Source of the DNA: Marine Group II euryarchaeote MED-G35
GTDB taxonomy: Archaea; Thermoplasmatota; Poseidoniia; Poseidoniales; Thalassarchaeaceae
Reading direction: 5' to 3'
DNA: 48,843 bases
Assembly (NCBI GenBank): GCA_002457155.1
Contig: NTJS01000010.1
Coordinates: forward strand, 1-48,843
In this document: positions 8,395 to 17,182 of the stretch, piece by piece
Position numbering within the stretch: the stretch's first letter is position 1
Layout: each line of letters opens with the position of its first letter
Translations under genes and position numbers: made by a program
Notes under the pieces: generated by a model
What the model saw: only the letters and a program-made list of their open reading frames with translations
Told to the model about the DNA's origin: nothing
Database searches by the model: none

Positions 8395-9750
8395 TCACCC
8401 CAGATCGAGATCGTCATCGATCCCCATCATAGATTGCATTTGACGCCTCATCTTTCTGTCCCCTCTGAAGCCTCGCATCATCTTCTTGCTTCTGTTCCAC
8501 TGCGTTAGAAGCTCCTTGACCTCTCTTTCCTCACAACCCGATCCTCGTGCAATACGCCTAATCCTACTTGACTTGAGTAGAAGCGGGTCATCCTTTTCCT
8601 CTTGCGTCATAGAGTCCATTACAATTCGATATTTGTCGAGATTTGCCTGCATCTGCCTCTTCTGAGCCACCCCCATGTTCCCCATGCCGCCGAACATCGT
8701 ATCGGGCAAATGTGAGAGTACCTTGTCCAGAGTCCCAATCTTACTCATCATTTCCATCTGGGCATACATGTCCGTGAGAGTGAATCTGCCTGACATAAGC
8801 CTCTTCGTCAAGCGCATTGCTTCTTGCTCATCCAGATCCTCCGGGGCTAGATCGATTAGTCCCTTGATATCGCCCATACCAAGCAATCGTGAAATGAACC
8901 TATCAGACTCGAACTTCTCAATATCTCCTATCTTCTCCCCTTCTCCAACGAAGACAATTGGAGCACCCGTGGTTGAAACTGCACTCAGAGCACCACCGCC
9001 TCTTGCAGTACCATCTAACTTGGTCACTATGGTCCCAGTAACGCCTACTAGCTCGTGGAATGTTTCGGCCATCGGGCCAGCAGCCTGTCCAACCTGGGCA
9101 TCAATGACTAGGAACCTCTCAGAGGCATTGGCAATGCGGGCAATCTCGAGCAACTCATCCTTCAACTCCCCATCAAGACTGTCCCTTCCAGCAGTATCTA
9201 TGATCACGACATCAGACGTGCCCACTTTCTTCAGACCATTCCTGACTATTTCCGCTGCAACCTTAGACCTCGGCTCTCCGTAAACTTCTACGCCGGTCCC
9301 TTCAAGCATCTGACTCAATTGCTCGAATGCCCCGGGACGGTGTACATCCGCCTCTATCACAGCTACCTTTGCACCATGGCTCCTCCTCCACCAATCTGCC
9401 AATTTGGCAGTGGTTGTGGTTTTGCCCTGGCCATATAGTCCAACCATTAGTACAGTCTGATTATGAGGTTTGATTTCCCTAGGAGGTCCAAGAATCCTGA
9501 CTAACTCCGAGTAAACCAGATTCATTGCATGGGTCTCTAGTTTAACCCCTGGGCGAGGCTCATCCTCGACCATTCCTCTTTCGACTCGCTCTGTGAGCTC
9601 CTTAGCCTGTCTAACATTGAAATCCGCTTCCAGAAGTGCCCTTCTGAGTGATTTGCTGAGGTCCTTGACGGTATCTTCGTCAATCTTCCTCTTTCCCTTC
9701 AGAAGTCCTATCGAACCTAGAACTCTACGCTTGAATCCCTCTAGCGCCAT
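8395..9750 (-). CDS. srp54: Signal recognition particle 54 kDa GTPase
   Basis: A 451-residue SRP54/Ffh protein that binds signal sequences and 7S RNA and docks with FtsY to target proteins to the membrane. Order: N domain (residues 1-90), G domain with P-loop GLYGQGKTT at about 104-112, DTAGRD (G3), TKLDGTARGGG (G4 and closing motif), then a methionine-rich M domain with DMYAQMEMMSKIG and the RNA-binding SSRIRRIARGSGC segment. The ATG at 9750 is chosen; TTG and GTG codons lie 15 and 12 bases upstream in frame but add nothing conserved. The stop sits five bases before the trmY CTG start. Secretion of surface proteins such as the one at 1-2943 would depend on this factor. Confidence 0.95.
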   Translation of the reverse strand: MALEGFKRRVLGSIGLLKGKRKIDEDTVKDLSKSLRRALLEADFNVRQAKELTERVERGMVEDEPRPGVKLETHAMNLVYSELVRILGPPREIKPHNQTVLMVGLYGQGKTTTTAKLADWWRRSHGAKVAVIEADVHRPGAFEQLSQMLEGTGVEVYGEPRSKVAAEIVRNGLKKVGTSDVVIIDTAGRDSLDGELKDELLEIARIANASERFLVIDAQVGQAAGPMAETFHELVGVTGTIVTKLDGTARGGGALSAVSTTGAPIVFVGEGEKIGDIEKFESDRFISRLLGMGDIKGLIDLAPEDLDEQEAMRLTKRLMSGRFTLTDMYAQMEMMSKIGTLDKVLSHLPDTMFGGMGNMGVAQKRQMQANLDKYRIVMDSMTQEEKDDPLLLKSSRIRRIARGSGCEEREVKELLTQWNRSKKMMRGFRGDRKMRRQMQSMMGIDDDLDLG

Positions 9751-9812
9751 GAGTTTCGGCACCAATCGTGTGGTTTGAACATTGTCTGGCCGACAAGGGA
9801 GATGAAGGACGC

Positions 9813-9820
9813 CTAATATC
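9813..9820 (+). promoter_or_regulatory. TATA-like element and ribosome binding site for the 7-TM protein
   Basis: CTAATATC is centred 40 bases before the ATG at 9856, predicting a leader of roughly 13 bases. That leader contains GGGAGGG at 9848-9853, a strong Shine-Dalgarno-like sequence, so this gene appears to use a leadered mRNA unlike several neighbours. Confidence 0.45.
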
Positions 9821-9855
9821 CGCTGTACTGAAAGGGAACCCGTCTTGGGAGGGAT

Positions 9856-10647
9856 ATGGCTGAAGCACCCATTGAGATGTGGGAGATGCAGGTAGCCTTC
9901 GCAATCGGTCTTTTGGGGATATACGTCGGTTGGAGGGGAACTATAGCAAAAATGACAGGATTCTACGACTTATCCGGAGCCGTTAAGACATTACTATACG
10001 GGATAATTTCCGGAGTCTTGGCCGCTTCAGCCATTGATGCCCTAATATTATCAGAAGTCAGAAATGAGACTCAGAATATCATCTCGATTAGTGCTATCGC
10101 ACTAGTGATCGCTCTGGCCGAGTCTTCATTCACACTATTCGCACTTGGTCGCTCTAGAACAGTTGGACTGAGGGCCTGTGCCCCATATGGTTGGACACTT
10201 GGTTTGGGTTTTGGAGCAATGCGATCGGCCCATCTGAATGTCCGATTATTCGATCCAGTAGTGTGGGAGGGGACTGGTTTCAGCATTACAAACATCGTCT
10301 TGGCATTTCTTCTCACTGTGGTAACCTGTCTTGGCCATGCATCAATTACTACATGGCAGGGATCCAAAATCATAGAAAACAGTAGATTCCGGCCAATAGT
10401 ATACGCTTCCATCGCACGCTGTGCTCTGATTCTTGCCACAGTTCTCACAGTCTTCTTCCCACCTACTTTGGCACTGGTAGCCCCCATTGTGGCGTGGTCT
10501 TGGTTCCCTGCCCAGGAATCTTGGCTGCCATCCGGACTCACCCCTTCTGCAAGACAGGCATATAGGAGAACAATACGGCAAGCGGAAATAATCAAATCAA
10601 GGGCAGACAGCAGAATCAGGGGGAAGTTAGTCGATTCCGAAGAATAG
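9856..10647 (+). CDS. Unknown 7-TM membrane protein, possible distant PrsW/CPBP-type intramembrane protease relative
   Basis: A 263-residue protein with about seven hydrophobic segments (near residues 11-27, 41-65, 75-97, 109-125, 145-166, 184-205 and 206-222) and a basic C-terminal tail that should be cytoplasmic. I do not recognise it with confidence. The helix order AESSFTLF, then LGLGFGAMRSAHL, then CLGHASITTWQG resembles the three membrane motifs of PrsW-type glutamic proteases (E-rich, GxGFAxxE, HxxxT). Here the first motif has only one Glu, and the second has Arg where the family has Glu, so activity is doubtful. It lies divergent from srp54 and 76 bases before trkA, which has its own promoter. 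A simple structural or transport role is equally possible. Confidence 0.6.
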   Translation: MAEAPIEMWEMQVAFAIGLLGIYVGWRGTIAKMTGFYDLSGAVKTLLYGIISGVLAASAIDALILSEVRNETQNIISISAIALVIALAESSFTLFALGRSRTVGLRACAPYGWTLGLGFGAMRSAHLNVRLFDPVVWEGTGFSITNIVLAFLLTVVTCLGHASITTWQGSKIIENSRFRPIVYASIARCALILATVLTVFFPPTLALVAPIVAWSWFPAQESWLPSGLTPSARQAYRRTIRQAEIIKSRADSRIRGKLVDSEE

Positions 10648-10691
10648 TGCAGAAAAAGGCAATATTCTCCATTTTACAGTCATGGCGCAGG

Positions 10692-10699
10692 ATTATATC
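10692..10699 (+). promoter_or_regulatory. TATA box for trkA-trkH
   Basis: ATTATATC is one of the best TATA matches in the window, centred 28 bases before the trkA ATG at 10724. The spacing predicts a leaderless or nearly leaderless message, and no Shine-Dalgarno sequence precedes the start. Confidence 0.6.
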
Positions 10700-10723
10700 C
10701 AATTCACATATGCATTTGGCTGA

Positions 10724-12148
10724 ATGCGAGTCATTATCGCAGGTGCCGGCGAGGTCGGCCGGGGTGTCGCCGCCGCGCTACGAGGTGAGAAGAGGGGTGT
10801 AGCGATGATTGACCCGGATCCCAATGCAATTAGTGACTCGCAGTCTTTGGATTGCCTATTGATTACTGGAAATGCACTCTCTAGGGACTCATTGGTAAGG
10901 GCCGGCATCAGCGACGCAGAAATTATCGTTTTCGCCACAAACGATGACAACGTGAACATTCTGGGTTGCGCGTTCGCAAAACGAGTATTCAGTGAGCAGG
11001 TAGGCGATAGAACAGCTTCTGGACTGATTACGATAGCCAATGTTCGCGATTCTGAAATCACACATCCTTCTAGGGGGGCGGGGCCATTGGAGAACTGGGC
11101 TCGAACAAACTTCGTCGTCTCACCCTCCACCGATGTCGTCGAACAATTGATTTCCGGTTTGGTCGCACCATCGCTTTCGGACATTATCCCTCTCGGTGAC
11201 AATGCATGGATCGTGGAATCTAGCGTATCGATAGACTCACCATTGATCGGTTCGACAATTGGAGATGCTAACTCTAGGTCTCGTTCAGACCCCGACTACC
11301 CTAGGATTATCGCCATGAAAGGGCAAGGAAACAAGGGACGCATAGTTTCTGGAAATGAAATAATCCAGGAAGGCGACATGCTGGTTTTCGTCATTGGCGC
11401 AACCAAATTCTTCGCAGAGGTCGCTAGAATGGTCGGAGATGTGGACTCGGAGATGCCAGAAAAGCCTAGGGTTGCTATTTTCGGTGCAACAAGCTTTGGG
11501 AGCAAACTGGCTGAGCACTATCTTAGCAAAGGCTCGAATGTAGTGATTATCGAGCCCGACTTGGATGCAGCAAATGCAATAGTTGGCTCACGAATAGGCG
11601 TAAACAAGCGTCTCGATGTGATTCACGGGGACCCTCAAGACGAGGACTTGCTCAGGGAGCTCGCTGTAGAGGATCATGATATTGCAATTTCTACTCTGAG
11701 TGATGACAATCTCAATATTTCAATCGCAATGAGGACCTTTGACAAAGGCGTTTCTAGGACTGGATTGATTCTGAAGGACAGAGCACTTGTAGAGGCTATA
11801 CAGAGAATTGGGCTTAGGCCTGTCAGCAAGCGTAGAGTGGCTGTAAAGTCAATTCTCAAAGCAATCCACATGCATGTCCCTGGCCTATACGAACCAATTC
11901 CAAGGATCCCATCCCTAGTCTCAATGTCTGCTGAAATCAACCCCGGAAACTCACTTGTGGGGAAAGAATTGGGCGAAGTTGAGGACATTATTGGGGCGAA
12001 TCTTGTAATGCTAGAGAGGATTGGGGCGGATGGGACCTTCAACCATATCCTGGAAGACAACATTGGCTCCTTGGAAGAAGGCGACCGAATCTACCTAATT
12101 CTAGAAATTGACGATGTAGGGAAGGCCGAGGAGTCACTACGGAGTTAG
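10724..12148 (+). CDS. trkA: TrkA potassium uptake regulatory subunit
   Basis: A 474-residue cytoplasmic protein with two RCK-N/RCK-C tandems, the size of full TrkA. It binds nucleotides and gates the TrkH channel. The first nucleotide-binding motif is GAGEVGRG at residues 7-14 followed by DPDPNAI; the second is GATSFGSK in the middle, followed by IIEPD. RCK-C domains follow each (LIGSTIGD region, and LVGKELGEVEDI near the C-terminus). The trkH start codon begins two bases after the stop, so the pair is one transcription unit driven by the TATA box at 10692-10699. Confidence 0.95.
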   Translation: MRVIIAGAGEVGRGVAAALRGEKRGVAMIDPDPNAISDSQSLDCLLITGNALSRDSLVRAGISDAEIIVFATNDDNVNILGCAFAKRVFSEQVGDRTASGLITIANVRDSEITHPSRGAGPLENWARTNFVVSPSTDVVEQLISGLVAPSLSDIIPLGDNAWIVESSVSIDSPLIGSTIGDANSRSRSDPDYPRIIAMKGQGNKGRIVSGNEIIQEGDMLVFVIGATKFFAEVARMVGDVDSEMPEKPRVAIFGATSFGSKLAEHYLSKGSNVVIIEPDLDAANAIVGSRIGVNKRLDVIHGDPQDEDLLRELAVEDHDIAISTLSDDNLNISIAMRTFDKGVSRTGLILKDRALVEAIQRIGLRPVSKRRVAVKSILKAIHMHVPGLYEPIPRIPSLVSMSAEINPGNSLVGKELGEVEDIIGANLVMLERIGADGTFNHILEDNIGSLEEGDRIYLILEIDDVGKAEESLRS

Positions 12149-12149
12149 T

Positions 12150-13751
12150 ATGCGCTGGGAGGTTGTAAGCCTAGTTCTTGGGTGGACCATTGGTTTGGTT
12201 TCGTTGCCTTTGGCCGTCGTCGGATTCTACAGCCTTTATTCCGAGGGTCTAGAGTCCGCAGTCCGTACATTTGCAATTCCTGCCCTGATTTCGATATCTG
12301 TCGGATACGCACTCGTTCTCCATTCTCGCGTTTCTGACCCTTCTGCAAGGGTGAGGGACAGAGAGGCATTTGCCTCAGTCGCTTTGGGATGGATACCCGT
12401 GGTTATTGTGGGCGCTCTGCCTCTTTGGCTGGGGGGGATGTTCCATGGACCCTTCGGGGAATATTGGAACCCGGGCCACGAGAATTCGATTAGCCAGATT
12501 TTGTACGGCCTACTACATTCGTGGTTTGAGTCAATGTCAGGTTTTACTACCACCGGGGCCTCACTTGTAGACCCGGCTACTAGTCCTGTTTGTGGTTCCG
12601 GGATAGCCGGAATCAATGAATTTCAAGGAGACTGCCTGGGGAGTCAGAGGAAAAGCCTCATTCTGTGGCGCTCAATATCTCAGTGGATCGGCGGAATGGG
12701 GGTAATTATGCTAGGGCTCCTAATTTTCTCAAGGGCTCTCGGTGGAGGAATGGCCCTAGCTAGGGCCGAACTAACCGGACCCTCGGTCTCTAATCTTGGA
12801 ACGACCCTAGAGGGAACCGCCCGGAAACTATGGGCCATTTACGTTGGCCTCACGCTTCTAGAGGCAGTTCTGCTGTTTCAGTTTACAAAGATGGGTTCTT
12901 TTGATTCGATTAACTATGCTCTAACAACAATGCCATCGGGTGGCTTTGGAACCACCGATGAGGGGATTATGCAATTCAATGATGCCATCATTGAATCGAT
13001 CGTAATGGTATTCATGCTACTTACGTGCATAAACTTCAGCCTACTGTATTTTGCATTCTCGGGTAGGTCAAACGACATCTGGAAGGACGAAGAACTACGG
13101 ACATATCTGCTGATCGTTTTCGTTGCATGGATTGCAATGGCGATAAACATCTATCGCTCGGATGATCTGGGTTACAGTTTCTTAGAATCAATCCGACACT
13201 CTATTTTCCAGGCAATTTCGATTACCAGTACCGGATTTTCTAGTGCCGACTTCTCCGATTGGCCGGTCTTCAGCCAGTTTGTCTTGCTCCTCTTGATGAT
13301 TATCGGTGCCAGTGCAGGATCTACTGGTGGCGGTCTCAAGGTTCTTCGAATCAGAATCGCATTCGAACTGGCAAAGAGAGAAGTAATGAAAATTATTCAG
13401 CCACGGAGGGTTGTTGCGATTAGATTCAACCGTTCCGTAGTTGACGAGGAAAGGGTCTGGATCATTCTGGGAATGGTCAGTTCCTGGTTGGTCTTAGTCA
13501 CTGCCTCCATGCTGACTATTTCTTTCCTAGAGCCAAATCTTGACATGGATGACGTATTATCTGTCTCCGTCTCATTACTCGGAAATACAGGCCCTGCATT
13601 GGGTGATTTCGGCCCTTCCGGAGCCGCTGCATCGTGGGCTGCAATGAGCACTCCCTCTCTACTTGCCTCCACCATGCTGATGTGGCTAGGTCGACTTGAA
13701 CTTCTCACAGTTCTGGTGCTCCTCCATCCAAAGACTTGGGAGTCAGACTAG
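12150..13751 (+). CDS. trkH: TrkH potassium transporter membrane subunit
   Basis: A 533-residue membrane protein of the Trk/Ktr/HKT family that forms the potassium pore. All four selectivity-filter loops are visible in order: SMSGFTTTGAS, MPSGGFGTTDEG, SITSTGFSSADF and SLLGNTGPALGDFG, each with the filter glycine. A conserved GGMGVIMLGLLIFSRALGG segment follows loop one, and GASAGSTGGGLKVLR after loop three is the intramembrane gating loop that responds to TrkA. It is directly coupled to trkA. The TAG stop at 13749-13751 shares CTAG with the stop of rfcL on the other strand. Confidence 0.95.
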   Translation: MRWEVVSLVLGWTIGLVSLPLAVVGFYSLYSEGLESAVRTFAIPALISISVGYALVLHSRVSDPSARVRDREAFASVALGWIPVVIVGALPLWLGGMFHGPFGEYWNPGHENSISQILYGLLHSWFESMSGFTTTGASLVDPATSPVCGSGIAGINEFQGDCLGSQRKSLILWRSISQWIGGMGVIMLGLLIFSRALGGGMALARAELTGPSVSNLGTTLEGTARKLWAIYVGLTLLEAVLLFQFTKMGSFDSINYALTTMPSGGFGTTDEGIMQFNDAIIESIVMVFMLLTCINFSLLYFAFSGRSNDIWKDEELRTYLLIVFVAWIAMAINIYRSDDLGYSFLESIRHSIFQAISITSTGFSSADFSDWPVFSQFVLLLLMIIGASAGSTGGGLKVLRIRIAFELAKREVMKIIQPRRVVAIRFNRSVVDEERVWIILGMVSSWLVLVTASMLTISFLEPNLDMDDVLSVSVSLLGNTGPALGDFGPSGAAASWAAMSTPSLLASTMLMWLGRLELLTVLVLLHPKTWESD

Positions 13752-15259
13752 CCGAATCTATCTAGGGTCGACTGGGTTTCATCTTCGACTTGATCATCGA
13801 CAGGCTTCGATACGATAATTTCGGCACTCTCACCGGGCCCTTCTTCCCCGAACGCTTCCATTATCACTTTCGCACTCTTGCTAGATTTTGGAATCCCGTG
13901 CATGGCAAGATGATCCTCTGCGGACAAACCGATCTTCTTTGCCACGCTGAAATCACTCTCAGATCCACCTAGGCTCGAATTATGGATTGCGAGCAGAGTA
14001 GGCCACAGGTCTTCTCTAATCGATGCGCGACTCGTCCCAAATCCACCAGAAAGACTGGAAATCAGACTTCCTGTCCGCCAAGACTCGCCCCCTCTCCTTA
14101 GAAAGTCTGGGAAACTTACGAATACCTCGTTCTCACTTTCCGCCTTCGAGACAGAAGCTATGGCTTGGGCAGGCAATGCTGAACCCCAGTACCAGGATCT
14201 GAAAGCCCGATTGGTGAATTTCGTGGCAAGAAATGAATCCGATTTGCACATAGCCCCGGACACCGCCTCCAAACTGGAAGAAGCCATTATCGATTGATTG
14301 TTCCACGCAAACCAAGCCAACATCTCATCTGGATCCTTGTCGGAGTTCCGGACAATCTCGGAAATACTTGCGCCTGATCGAGTCGTGTAAGCTCTCTTTA
14401 GGGAGTTGAAAACGTTGATCTGCGAGTCCCTTACGACTGAATCAGAGAGGTCTTGGACCGAACTCATTTCTATGTGGCCATCAACTACGCAAGAAAGCGA
14501 CTGCAGATCCCTGACTAGGGCCCTGAGATCGCCCGGATTACCATCAATTAGAGCATCAAGAGACTCGGGATCGATGCCGACCCCCTCCGAATCCAGAACT
14601 CTGAGCGCTATTCTCCTGAGGTCAGACCTATCGACCCTATCGAAAATGACGTTCTCCGAGACTCTCAGAACCCTATCTCTGTTGGATCTCCAATTTCCAC
14701 CGCGACCCCATAGCCTCATTGGGTCATTGCAGGTCATTATCACTGGATTTTTGGTATTTCTTAGTAGGTTGAGAAGTTCTGCCTTGCCACCCGAGTCGCC
14801 CCTCAAAACGGCCCCATCATCATCAGCCCCCATAGTCTTCTCAATACGCTCTTCAGAGACCTTGGCGAATCCCCCACTGAGATGGTCCACTTCGTCAAGG
14901 AGGATCACCGTCCTACTGGTCGCATCGGATTCCATTGAGAAATGTTCGAGCGAGAAATTCTGAGACCCCCTCGTTGCTGAGCCTCTAATCGCAGCGGCAT
15001 TCCTTTGCTCAGAAGCATTCAGTTCAACAACCGTCCACCCTCGTTCTTTGGCCAATGTATGTGCTAAGGTAGTCTTCCCGACACCCGGTGGGCCAGAAAG
15101 AAGTAAACCTCTCTTTTTCGGCACCTTTCCCGCCGACCAAATGTCTAACCACAACTTGACTCTTCTCAGCTTGTCTCCGTTACCTTCCATCTCTGATAGT
15201 GTGGTAGGGCGATATCGCTCTGTCCAGTCATCTGGTCTGATGGCTTCTTCCACAGGCAC
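13748..15259 (-). CDS. rfcL: Replication factor C large subunit
   Basis: The large subunit of the archaeal clamp loader, an AAA+ ATPase that loads PCNA at primer ends. Visible motifs: WTERYRPTTLSEMEGN at the N-terminus, Walker A GPPGVGKTT, Walker B ILLDEVDHL, and a C-terminal PIP box QSTLDRFG that should bind PCNA. The open frame extends to 15331, but that overlaps the end of glyS by 41 bases. GTG at 15259, a few bases after GGGAGAT, gives a 503-residue protein starting VPVEEAIRPDDW, which fits the family better. A small-subunit gene is not in the window. The gene lies 31 bases downstream of glyS and was probably co-transcribed with it. Confidence 0.92.
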   Translation of the reverse strand: MPVEEAIRPDDWTERYRPTTLSEMEGNGDKLRRVKLWLDIWSAGKVPKKRGLLLSGPPGVGKTTLAHTLAKERGWTVVELNASEQRNAAAIRGSATRGSQNFSLEHFSMESDATSRTVILLDEVDHLSGGFAKVSEERIEKTMGADDDGAVLRGDSGGKAELLNLLRNTKNPVIMTCNDPMRLWGRGGNWRSNRDRVLRVSENVIFDRVDRSDLRRIALRVLDSEGVGIDPESLDALIDGNPGDLRALVRDLQSLSCVVDGHIEMSSVQDLSDSVVRDSQINVFNSLKRAYTTRSGASISEIVRNSDKDPDEMLAWFAWNNQSIMASSSLEAVSGAMCKSDSFLATKFTNRAFRSWYWGSALPAQAIASVSKAESENEVFVSFPDFLRRGGESWRTGSLISSLSGGFGTSRASIREDLWPTLLAIHNSSLGGSESDFSVAKKIGLSAEDHLAMHGIPKSSKSAKVIMEAFGEEGPGESAEIIVSKPVDDQVEDETQSTLDRFG

Positions 15260-15290
15260 AGATCTCCCTCGGCGACACTTGAAGATTAGC

Positions 15291-17009
15291 CTAGAATAGG
15301 GTTTGCAGAGTTCTCGAAGCAAGGCACCCAATCAGAGTTTCGACGTCAACACGAACCTGCCTCTGGTCATCCCTTCTTCTGATTGTCAGTGTGCCATCAT
15401 CAAGAGATTGGTGATCGACTGTTACAGCCCAAGGGACGCCAATCTCGTCTGATCTTGCGTACCTTCTTCCGATTGATCTACTAGTATCAATTTCAGCGAA
15501 AATGCCCGAAGTTGAGCCAATCCGTTCCAAAACCCGTCTTGCCATTGCTCCCATTCCGTCCTTATCGAAAAGTGGCAAAACTACTATGTCATAAGGCGCC
15601 ACAGAAGGTTCCAGCGTCAATATCGTGTACTCCTCCCCTTCTTTTTCCAATTCAAGATAGTTGTGATCGAGGATATGCCAGATGATCCTGTCTATCCCGA
15701 ATGCCGGCTCGATTACGTGCGGTGTGAAGTACTCCCCAGAAACTACCGACTCTTGAAGACATCTTGTCACCATCCCCTCTTCGATTTCTACTGTCGTGCC
15801 ATCAGCAAGCGTGAGTGTAAAGGGGACGCTTTCAGGCAAATCAGTCAGTTCAGACAATGCTGCTGCAACGTCCGAAGACCTTTCCCTGAAAGCTGGACCG
15901 ATTACCGAACCCACTGGGTTTAGGGTCTCACGACTCTCGTTGACGGGGTTTTCGAAGTTCCTCCATCCCCTCAATAGCCCAGACTTGGAATACTTCTCGT
16001 GAGACTCCAAATCGTGACACGTCCTATTGGCAATCCCGACAACTTCTATCCACCCGTGCTCACCACTGAGTTCGCAGTCCCAGCAGTCAGATGCGTAATG
16101 CGCCATCTCAGAACTAGCGTGCTGCCTGAACCTAACTTTCGCGGGATCTACCCCGACGTCTTCAAGGAACTGCATTGTCATAGCTAGGAACCAAGCTACA
16201 GTAGGGTGCTTAACAATTCCAGTCTCGAACGCTTCTTCGATTGTGGCCTCTACCTCACTCGAGTGGGGGCCATCGGGATCGGGAAGCATGCTGACCCTTC
16301 CTCGCCATCTGCTCAAATCAGTGGATGGCGGGTTTTCCGGGTCAATGAAATACTCTAATTCTGCCATATTGAACTCCCTGAGCCGAATCATTCCCTGACG
16401 AGGGCTAATTTCGTTCCTGTACCCCTTTCCAGTTTGCATTGCCCCAAATGGCAACCTCTGCCTGAAATGCCTGTAGAGTGCTGGATAAAGCATGAACATC
16501 CCTTGCGCAGTCTCTGGCCTCATGTAAGCAGCCCTTGAACCACCCATTGCACCGATGCTCGTTTGAAACATCAGATTCATCGGACTGGCCCCCGACCAGT
16601 CCTGGGAACCACAACTGGGGCACTTCACCCCATTCGTTGAAATCAGATCATCAAGATCCGAAGAATCCAAGGTCTCGGGGTTTTCGTGGAGTTCGGCAAG
16701 AAGGTGATCACTTCTGAATGCCCCACCGCAGGATTTGCACTCAGACATCTTGTCATTGAATTCGCCAACATGCCCGCTTGCAACAAGAACTGACTCCGGG
16801 GTAATTGTCGGCGAATCAATTTCCACCACATTCGGAACCTTGCCCCAGTGCTCAATCCATGAATTAACCACGCGCCGCTTAATTCTGGCTCCCACCGGCC
16901 CGTAGTCGACCAGTCCCGATACGCCGCCATATATCTCGAAAGATGGGAGCACAATACCCCTCCTACGGAGCAGGGAGGACAACCTCGACATCCTTCCTTT
17001 GTCTTCCAT
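15291..17009 (-). CDS. glyS: Glycyl-tRNA synthetase (archaeal/eukaryotic alpha2 type)
   Basis: A 572-residue class II synthetase that charges tRNA-Gly. It shows the N-terminal RRGIVLPSFEIYGG motif of this type, a zinc-ribbon-like CKSCGG...CPSCGS insertion near residues 95-155, motif 2 FREFNMAELEYF, and motif 3 EPAFGIDRIIWHIL, followed by the anticodon-binding domain (YDIVVLPLFDKDGMG to the end). The ATG at 17009 is chosen over an upstream TTG at 17027. It diverges from lhr across a 173-base spacer in which I see the lhr TATA element and only a weak box for glyS. Confidence 0.95.
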   Translation of the reverse strand: MEDKGRMSRLSSLLRRRGIVLPSFEIYGGVSGLVDYGPVGARIKRRVVNSWIEHWGKVPNVVEIDSPTITPESVLVASGHVGEFNDKMSECKSCGGAFRSDHLLAELHENPETLDSSDLDDLISTNGVKCPSCGSQDWSGASPMNLMFQTSIGAMGGSRAAYMRPETAQGMFMLYPALYRHFRQRLPFGAMQTGKGYRNEISPRQGMIRLREFNMAELEYFIDPENPPSTDLSRWRGRVSMLPDPDGPHSSEVEATIEEAFETGIVKHPTVAWFLAMTMQFLEDVGVDPAKVRFRQHASSEMAHYASDCWDCELSGEHGWIEVVGIANRTCHDLESHEKYSKSGLLRGWRNFENPVNESRETLNPVGSVIGPAFRERSSDVAAALSELTDLPESVPFTLTLADGTTVEIEEGMVTRCLQESVVSGEYFTPHVIEPAFGIDRIIWHILDHNYLELEKEGEEYTILTLEPSVAPYDIVVLPLFDKDGMGAMARRVLERIGSTSGIFAEIDTSRSIGRRYARSDEIGVPWAVTVDHQSLDDGTLTIRRRDDQRQVRVDVETLIGCLASRTLQTLF

Positions 17010-17139
17010 ATGGCCAACGACAACCAATCGTGGTTTTCAAGCCATCCTAGTGAAAAGGGCTATTGTCGCGATTGAGTAGCCAAGACTAGTTTTTCCGCCT
17101 TAATAAGCCAATTTAGGACGATTTTCTGAGAAGCATTCA

Positions 17140-17148
17140 TTTATGCAA
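17140..17148 (+). promoter_or_regulatory. TATA-like element for lhr
   Basis: TTTATGCAA is centred about 40 bases before the ATG at 17183. The same TTTATG core at the same distance precedes EF-2 (37983-37990). A short leader containing AAGGTGG (17167-17173) as a ribosome binding site is expected. Confidence 0.5.
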
Positions 17149-17182
17149 TCGATAGCCTGAAACGCAAGGTGGTTTGGAAAAA

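Noticed and set aside
13790-15299. Plus-strand open frames opposite rfcL
   Set aside because: They are short, Ser-rich shadows of the clamp-loader gene without recognisable domains.
17010-17182. Possible RNA gene in the glyS-lhr spacer
   Set aside because: I found no cloverleaf, T-loop sequence or strong stem; only promoter-like AT-rich elements are visible.
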